Source: Rugalucina vietnamica
Lineage: Eukaryota; Mollusca; Bivalvia; Lucinida; Lucinidae
Reading direction: 5' to 3'
Length of the DNA stretch: 64,000 bases
Assembly: GCA_964017185.1 (NCBI GenBank)
Contig: OZ024870.1
Location: 29,039,621-29,103,620 of the forward strand
Shown: piece after piece, positions 56,803-64,000 of the stretch
How positions within the stretch are numbered: the stretch's first letter is position 1
How the letters are laid out: each line of letters begins with the position of its first letter
Program-made: the position numbers and the translations under genes
Notes under the pieces: generated by a model
Databases searched by the model: none
Told to the model about the DNA's origin: nothing
The model's input: the letters and a program-made list of their open reading frames with translations, nothing else

Positions 56803-56991
56803 GAGAAAACCAATAATATGGGTTTCGGACCAGGTCTGACATAAACCAGCCCGTATAGTCAAAGAAGCAGGCTAGAGCCTAGAAGCTTGAAATTTCAGAC
56901 TAATGTTGTTTTATCCAAGTAGCGAAAACAAAGGCACTGATCAGCTTTGTTTTCGCCTATGCTTGTTGTTGGTTTTCTTATGCAGCAGTTC
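56803..56991. mobile_element. GAGCC hairpin MITE, end and hairpin deleted
   Basis: Begins at GAGAAAACCAATAATATGGG without the outer GAGCC, keeps AGCGAAAACAAAGGCACTG but has lost the palindromic tip, and ends at TTATGCAGCAGTTC. Confidence 0.65.
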
Positions 56992-57059
56992 ATTTGGCAT
57001 TCATGTCAATGAATCAAAGTTACACAGCATGCTTGGTTTATGCCCAAATGTGATAATTA

Positions 57060-57295
57060 ATTAACCCACATTTGATGTATGGATTTGCCCATTATTATCA
57101 CTTGGGTGAGTCCACTCATTTTGAGGGACATGATCACATCAGGAGTGATTTTGATTTTTTATTCCATTTTTCGACAAAATTTCTCTCAGCAAACAGAATA
57201 GCCCCAGATGGGAAGCCGCGGCGTCACATCTGGAACTATTCTGTTTGCCTATGTCCCATAAAAAGGACGCCAGGCTTAAATGAGTTAATCAATTA
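57060..57295 (+). mobile_element. GCCCCAGAT hairpin repeat, best forward copy
   Basis: Order: ATTATCACTTGGGTGAGTCC, GGAGTGATTTTGATTTTT, then CAAACAGAATAGCCCCAGAT folding on CATCTGGAACTATTCTGTTTG, then CCTATGTCCCATAAAAAGG. Copies at 37890 (+, partial) and 59590 (-). Unknown family. The 88-codon frame over it is not a gene. Confidence 0.6.
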
Positions 57296-57603
57296 TGATA
57301 GTTTCCAAAAACTTCCACTATTAAATCTGCATTCTTAAAACACCAAATAAGCGATATAAGCCAGAAATCATATTTTTATTGTGTAAACCTTTTCTTGTCC
57401 CACATTTGATGACAGTGATTAGATATAAATCATACAACATGTTCTTGTAGTGAAGTATATAACTGATAATAGGTGTTGTTTATCTTACAAACGACAGCTG
57501 AAGTAGTTTGTTGTTGTCTCACCTAATCCTTAATCACTCAATCCTACACCTCAACAAACATGCAGATAGTCATAAATAATTTCTTCCCTGGGTACAAGGT
57601 ATT

Positions 57604-57883
57604 TCATCAGGAAAACATGTCCATGAAAAGCATACCCCATTGAACCCCACTTTTGTATAGTAAAACTGGGGTTTACAAGGGTATCCCTATATTCCTTATT
57701 TTTTATCCAAAACATAGATTGTTGGTACTCCATAGAACCGCCTCACCGAGGCGGTTCTAATGTGTACCCACAATCAATGTTTTGAGCAAAAATGTTAAAA
57801 ATATCTATTTTTTTCCATTGAAATTTTCGATTTTTACAGCTAAAAAAAATCTCTGTATATTGCATGGACAAATTGTAGTAATG
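57604..57883. mobile_element. GTGGGTAC hairpin MITE, full central hairpin
   Basis: CATCAGGAAAACATGTCCATG to TTGCATGGACAAATTGTAG. Centre 57734-57758 AGAACCGCCTCACCGAGGCG continuing to GTTCT is perfect. Confidence 0.75.
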
Positions 57884-57972
57884 TGACAGCCACAGCAGAA
57901 AGTCTTAGTTCTGTTTCCATTAATTTTGGGTTTGTGTTCAATGGAAGCTTCTACAGTGTATTAAATAGTTTT

Positions 57973-59288
57973 ACTAGTTGGGTGATTTTCAAAAAAATGA
58001 AGTAAAAGTGTGACATTGGCCCATTTTAGGTCAAAATTGAGATGTGCATTTGTCTTTCTAATTTTTGTTCCTGGTTTTTCTATGGATATCAAAATAAGAG
58101 AAATCAACATTCAAATCTTTTTGACAACGGCCATTTTTGTGATTTTCTTGTTTTTGTGCTTTTTGTTGTTTATTTTCAAAACTGGTGATATACCTTATAA
58201 GTAGTGCTACATTTGTAACACACACTTTATGTTTCAAATTTGTCCTTAGTTTGATAGACCCTAGATTGGGACTAGACTCTATGCCATTAATTTGATAAAA
58301 TTCTTCAAAAAAAAATTTTTTCACACATTTATTTGATAAATTTGACCCTAAAATTGCTTTCTGCACTTATAAATGTTTCCATAACCACTCAAATGATCAA
58401 TGTATTTAATGATGAACAGTATCTTACAAGTGTACAATGCTTCCTGTGATTGCCATATAAATTTGTAAGAGTGAAAGTAATATGTATCGTTAGGAATTAG
58501 TGTTCAATTTTTAAGACTGGTAAATATGCGTTGCACTTGTGACATCACTTTTGTTAATTATTAGAAACCAATATGCATAACTGTATGCAAAGGGTTGTTT
58601 TTGTTGGGTTCTTTCTGACCTGCTAGACTAAAATATAAAGCAAAATAACAAGTCATACATGATATGCTTATATGGTCAGTCAAGAAATACAAAACGTTGC
58701 ACTTGTGACAAAAATGGTTAACGGATTAGATCAGCTACTTTTCAAAATATAAGAGAGGGTTTTTAATGAAGAACCTCTGATAATCAATCCAGATACATCA
58801 GACTTGATCAGTAAGAGCATAAAATAGATGTAGGACTTACAATGATTGAACACTGGCTTTCACAAGTTTAAGCTAAGCTATTTTTACTGTAGTTTATTTT
58901 TAGTGGTATGGTTATTATTTATAAATGCTGAAGAGGCAACAAAGGCGAAATACATGCATGTTTCATTGGCAACTCTCAAGTACCTAATTGTTTGTAACTT
59001 TTCAGAGATTTTGTTTTGTTAGGTAATCAGATAATTGTTTTCTGACCATTTGAAAATGACTTAATGTTCAAAATGTCACGCTAAAACGTTGCACTTGTGA
59101 CATTTTTAGGTATATATTGTTGTATAAATCTGGTATAGATCCATCTTTTTTAAAGAAATTTTGCATGGAGTTTGACACCTTCATAACACACATTTAAGGT
59201 ATAAATGAGACCTTATATGTGTAAAGCTTATCAGTTCAGCTTTAATATTGAAAAATACTTCATTTTTTTGAAAACCACCCAGTTTAGT
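57973..59288. mobile_element. non-autonomous transposon, GGGTGATTTTCAAAAAAATG ends
   Basis: Left ACTAGTTGGGTGATTTTC followed by AAAAAAATGAAGTA is repeated inverted at 59255-59288 (CTTCATTTTTTTGAAAACC). Length 1.3 kb. Inside, GTTGCACTTGTGACA occurs three times in the same direction (about 58532, 58695 and 59088). The 64-codon frame at 58010 is low-complexity and not claimed. Superfamily unknown. Confidence 0.65.
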
Positions 59289-59328
59289 CACAGGGATAAG
59301 ACCTAGATCCCATACTTCTTCAGAAGTA

Positions 59329-59520
59329 CAGTTCAACCTCATTATAACGCTATCTTTGGGGTCCATAGAAGCAGACCATGTTATAATTGAAACCTTGTTC
59401 TCATGAGGTTATTTACTATACATAGACAAACATCAAAATTATCATTTTGGGAGACATGACATGGACTTGTTATATTGAAAACTGCATTATAGTGAGGTGC
59501 AATATAATGAGGTTGAATTG
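59329..59520. mobile_element. pogo/Tigger-like MITE, best copy
   Basis: CAGTTCAACCTCATTATAAC to ATAATGAGGTTGAATTG with TA at 59327-59328 and 59521-59522. The interior resembles 51577-51765. Confidence 0.8.
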
Positions 59521-59589
59521 TAATATATTTATGAGACATTCAGACAATACATGCAGTACAGAGACCTCCATGAATTTTGATATGCTACA

Positions 59590-59830
59590 TGTTCTGGCTT
59601 TTAATAGTATAAGCCTGGGGCCCTTTTTATGGGACATAGGCAAACAGCATAGCCCCAGATGTGATGCCGCAGAACACAGCGTCCTATCTGGGGCTATTCT
59701 GTTTGCTTAGAGAATTATCATCGAAAATGGAATGAATAATCAAAATCACTCCTTATGCCCCTAAAATGACAGTGGTCTCATCCAAATGATAATGGTGGGC
59801 AAGTCCATTCGTCAGAAATGGGTAAATATA
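59590..59830 (-). mobile_element. GCCCCAGAT hairpin repeat, reverse copy
   Basis: Reverse complement of the order seen at 57060-57295; hairpin AGCATAGCCCCAGATGTGAT / CTATCTGGGGCTATTCTG. Confidence 0.6.
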
Positions 59831-60103
59831 ATCCAGGTATCGTATGATTTTAAGCATCCCCGTCTCTGGTATGAGATTTTAACCCAAATCGAAGTCTCTG
59901 TATGACCATAGTTGTTTGCAGGTCATAAAATGCTAAGACAAGAACAAATTGTGTTTAATGTACAGCAGTTTTAATTATAGTGTTACTTGCAATAAGATGG
60001 ATTTAGCAAAGCCAAACATTTGCTTTCATCTTTTGTTTCAAACATTCCATAAAATACAATTTTTAAGCTCAGTAAGTACTACAGAAATTTCAATATATAG
60101 AGG

Positions 60104-60256
60104 ATATTCAAGTTTTTGGAGTGAATATGAGTTTTATTTCATTGAGTGAAGTGAAAAAATTTTATATTTCATGAGTGCCGAAGGCACGAATGAAATATAT
60201 AATTTTTCACTTCAGGAGATGAAATAAAAGTCATATTCACCACAAAAACTTGAATT
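60104..60256. repeat. long imperfect hairpin with GCCGAAGGC loop
   Basis: TATTCAAGTTTTTGGAGTGA on the left pairs with TCACCACAAAAACTTGAAT on the right, about 75-base arms around GAGTGCCGAAGGCAC. It is followed by DNA with TGACGTCA and ACGTCA words (60331-60360) and a tandem palindrome TATTTTCACATGTGAAAATA (60482-60525). Probably part of one unknown element spanning about 60100-60540; a related layout is at 14509-14780. Confidence 0.55.
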
Positions 60257-60606
60257 TTCTTTTTATTATTATATTGCATGTAGTCATTGTAACGTTGGGC
60301 GCTAAAGCATATGACATCAAAATCTTAAATGACGTCATTACGTCACGTCATTACGTCACTATTGTGTGTGAACGTTCATTGCGTCAACAATAGCATAGAT
60401 TATAAAATTTAGTTATGTATAAATTAGAAATGAAACGGTGGAATCGTAATTTGCGTATTCCCAAATCTTATATTCACATGTGAAAATATAACTTTTTTAT
60501 ATTTTCACATGTGAAAATATAACTTTTTCAAATATTGGTTATATCTAATACATATTTCTCTATATTTCATCACTTGCCATATAATAAAATTTGATATCTT
60601 CCCTAA

Positions 60607-62112
60607 CCAGAGGACCAATGGTCCTGTAAACGCTCACCTGAGATCTGCTACATATACAAATAAACATGTTTGAATGGTATTTAGCTCCAGTGCAGGGGCA
60701 GATGAAGCCCTTGGGCCATTTGTTTTCAGAATAATCAATATTCTGTCCATTTGACAATTTCTATTTTATTTATTCCCTTCAAATGACATGTTTACAGTTT
60801 TCCCCATTCTAATGCATTGGCAACCTATGTTGACCTTGTCGTCAAATAGGTCAAGGTCTCCACAGGGTCATGATTTATATACACATTGTAGTACTTTAGC
60901 CATCCATGCTTCATGCCAAGTTTCTTTGAAATCGGTCCACCGGTTCCGGAGAAGAAGATTTTTGAAGGGTTTTTACCATATATGGGCATGGCCGCCATCT
61001 TGGTCATGTGACCTGGATTATTTATATACACATTGGTTACCCCATCCTATAGATGCTTCACATAAAATTTGGCTTTGATTGGCCAAGCGGTTTCAGAGGA
61101 GATGATGTTTGAATATGATGGTAATGTACAGGTATATTGCCCCGGGGTGGGGGCAGATGAGCCCCTGGGGTCAAAATTTTTCAGAATCATCAATATTCAG
61201 TCCTACTGCCCATTTCCTGCAAGATTTCCACTTTAAATGACATTTTAAAATTTTTCCCCATTCAAATGCATTGGAGACCTATGTTGACCTTGCCGTAAAG
61301 AAGGTCAAGGTCATCACAGGGTCACGATTTATATACACAATGTAGTGCTTGAGCCATCGATGCTTCATGCCAAGTTTTGTTGAAATCGGTCAATCGGTTC
61401 TGGAGAAGAAGATTTTTGAAGGGTTTTTACCATATATGGGCATGGCGGCCATCTTGGTCATGTGACCTGGATTATTTATATACACACTGGTTCTCCCTTC
61501 CCATAGATGCTTCATGTAAAATTTGGCTTTGATTGGCCAAGCGGTTTCAGAGAAGAAGATGTTTTAATATTATGATAATATACATGTATATTGCCCCGGG
61601 GTGAGGGCGGAAGAGCCCCTGGTGCCCAATTTTTTTCAGAATCATTAATATTCAGTCCTACTGCTCATTTTCTGCAAGATTTTTCCTTTAAATGACAATG
61701 TAACAATTTTTCCCATTCAAATGCAAAGGCGACCTATGTTGACCTTGCCGTAAAATAGGTCAAGGTCACCGCAAGGTCATGATTTATATATACATTGTAG
61801 TACTTGAGTCATCGATGCTTCATGCCAAGTTTGGTTGAAATCGGTCCAGTGGTTCCGGAGAAGAAGATTTTTGAAGAGTTTTTACCATATATGGGCATGG
61901 CGGCCATCTTGGTCATGTGACCTGGATTATTTATATACACATTGGTTCCCCCTTCCCATAGATGCTTCATGTAAAATTTGGCTTTGATTGGCCAAGCTGT
62001 TTCAGAGAAGAAGATCTTTGAAAATTGCGGACGACGGACGGACGGACGACGGACGACGGAGCATGGGTATACTATAAGCTCACCTTGTGAGCCTGACGGC
62101 TCAGGTGAGCTA
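60607..62112 (-). mobile_element. Helentron-like element A6 (minus strand)
   Basis: Plus-strand start CCAGAGGACCAATGGTCCTG, end GGCTCAGGTGAGCTA with the GTCC-type microsatellite (plus-strand GGACGACGGACGGACGG near 62028). Three units of about 450 bp; AGGTCAAGGTC near 60850, 61302 and 61759. No interruptions seen, so it is a good reference copy. Confidence 0.8.
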
Positions 62113-64000
62113 ATAACTCATATAGGGAATACTGACAATCAATATATATCATATATTTAATTCTTGACTTTTATGGAGATTTATAATGTAAATCTTTGCT
62201 GTGTTTGCACTTTATCTGCTATTTGTGCATAAAAGAGCAAACTATGTTTTTGTTTTTGTACTTTTAAAGATACATCTCTCTATTCAGGAGACAAATGATT
62301 CACACTTGTTTCTTATTTATTGATCATAATACAAGTACAAATGATGGGGAACATTTCTATCAGTTTTATACATTATAGTTTTTTAATATTATCTAAAGAC
62401 TAATGATATTTTATTATTTTCATTATGATTATGTGTGCCCTAATGGGGGAAAACCTTTTTTTTTCTTCAAATTGTAACTATGGTATTTTTAATGGCAAGT
62501 CATTTTTATTGATGTATGTAATTGAAACATAATGCAACTAATATCAGGATTTATTGGTGATAAAAGTACATGTAGCTTTAACGACTGTAAAGATTTCAAA
62601 TAAGCCGCATCATGAGAAAACCAACATTTTGGCATATGCGAAAAACAAAGGAGCAGATCAGCTTTGCAGTAACTTTGAAGCTGATCAGCACCTTTGTTTT
62701 CACAACATGGAGAGTATAATTCCCTTTTAAATCCCCTTTTCAACTCATCACAAGTATGCTATGAATCACCCTGTAACTTTTCCTAGATTTTTACCACTGT
62801 CCCTGAATAATTCATCAAATCCAGCAATAGATCTACATGTATATTTTGAACACTACAACAGTTATAGTAAGAGTTTTGACTTTATTACTAAGCTCACATG
62901 GTCTCGCTGTTTGGTCTTGTTGAAGCGAAAGTAACCTCATATACGAGTGATGTTAAAATTTTTAAAAGAATAAATTTTTCACTCAAATGTTCCGAATTTG
63001 TGTCACAGTGTGTATATATACACTTTATATATATGGTCAACTGTAATTTGACACATGTACATGTAAAATTTATAAAATTTGTAAATTCCATCATACATAT
63101 ATATTATGTATGTATCTACTATTCCATTAAAACAATAAGAGCCAGCAACAAGACATAATATGTTCACTGATCAGAGACAATGGGTGGGTGTGCGTGTGCA
63201 CATTTTCTGATGATGATTTTGACGCTTCTTACTTCTCAGGAAAATATTTTTGGCTAAATTCAAAATTTAGCCACCCACCCCACAATTGAGGTGATGATCA
63301 AAAAATAATCAACTCAGTAACTGAAGAAAGAAAAACCAGCAAACCTCAAAATTTAAAATGTACATGCAACAAAGCATGCGTAAATTATGCTAGGGCATGT
63401 TAAATGGCTGTTTCATAAACATCAAAAGATTGAAGTTTCTTTTCAAGGTGTGTGAACTAATGTCACATGTACATTATAGACAAATTACCATGCATTTTGT
63501 TTTCTTAACAAACCCCATCAATTGCTTCTTAAGCCAGTATCTCATTGGACTGCCGCCGTTGCTTAATGCCTGAACAGTCGCTAAATAGTTGTCCCATGAT
63601 AGCGTACAGGGATCAGTGATCAATCAGAGAATTTATTGAGCAGTCATGGCTTTTAAGCAGTCCTTCTAATAACCCCTCTCCCTTAAAGGCTAGAAACTGC
63701 AAGACAGAAAAAAAACAACAAAAAACAAATTACTGAAATAAATTTAAATTCATGTTTGTAAGGTAATGCAACATACCTTCTGTTAAGACAAACATAAGAT
63801 TTGCTAAATTATTGTTTGGAAATAAATAGTTGATTACCCCAAGCTGATTGATGACTGGTCCCTGTTTTATTTATCAGCCCCCCTTTATCACTGGCCCTCT
63901 TATGCTATGCTATTATAACATTTTGTTATGATTTAAAAACTAATTGAACTGGTCCTGGAGATACATTCTGGTCATAATTGTCTACCAATTTCTGTACATA
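62113..64000. other. AT-rich DNA at the right edge; no gene recognised
   Basis: Contains a truncated GAGCC hairpin MITE (62602-62735) and simple AT repeats around 63010-63115. The paired frames at 62894-63158 are low-complexity and on opposite strands; neither shows a domain. The missing first exon of the membrane protein could lie here or beyond. Confidence 0.45.
62602..62735. mobile_element. truncated GAGCC hairpin MITE
   Basis: AAGCCGCATCATGAGAAAACC, then GAGCAGATCAGCTTTGCAG / TTTGAAGCTGATCAGCACC and GGAGAGTATAATTCCC; the right third is missing. Confidence 0.7.

Noticed and set aside
57072-57338. 88-codon frame
   Set aside because: Overlies a hairpin repeat present three times in both orientations.
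58010-58204. Hydrophobic 64-codon frame, possible small membrane protein
   Set aside because: Poly-T-rich interior of a transposon, with an equal frame on the opposite strand.

Overview
The window is eukaryotic and most likely from a marine bivalve mollusc. Coding exons are short and bounded by GT/AG splice sites. Most of the remaining sequence is interspersed repeats of the kind that fill bivalve genomes: Helentron/pearl-like tandem-repeat elements, hairpin MITEs, an MD-type SINE and LINE and Penelope-like fragments. I could not identify the species.

The main content is a tandem array of PARP14-like ADP-ribosyltransferase genes on the + strand. Gene A (1491-3283) enters from the left and shows only its last two catalytic exons. 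Gene B (15090-30313) and gene C (35765-44075) each show five exons in the same order and phase: KH-like, KH-like plus WWE, and three exons of the ART catalytic domain ending at the stop. No macro domain and no start exon was found for B or C. The catalytic residues read H-Y-I (A, B) and H-Y-L (C), which in this family means mono- rather than poly-ADP-ribosylation.

A and B are joined to their downstream DNA by a segmental duplication. Roughly 1380-13650 matches 20185-35190 in order, with different mobile elements inserted in each copy. The paralogous copy therefore gives empty sites for several insertions, including a Harbinger-type MITE, a hAT-like MITE, a Helentron-like element in the gene B 3' region, and a transposon with palindromic subterminal arrays.

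The right third (about 44-64 kb) holds three 3'-terminal exons of a four-helix membrane protein, possibly clarin-like, on the - strand (53068-55416). Its introns and 3' end are packed with hairpin MITEs. Its first exon was not found.

Region by region: 1-1300, LINE remnant; 1491-3283, gene A; 3284-15089, spacer copy 1 with a LINE, a palindromic-array transposon and a 465-bp tandem array; 15090-30313, gene B with a 9.6-kb intron holding a fold-back element and two Penelope-like fragments; 30314-35764, spacer copy 2; 35765-44075, gene C; 44076-52400, repeats; 53068-55416, membrane protein; 55417-64000, repeats and AT-rich DNA. Two Helentron-like families with different termini share a related tandem-repeat core, and one hairpin MITE family shows paired arm changes. 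These are the most unusual signals here.
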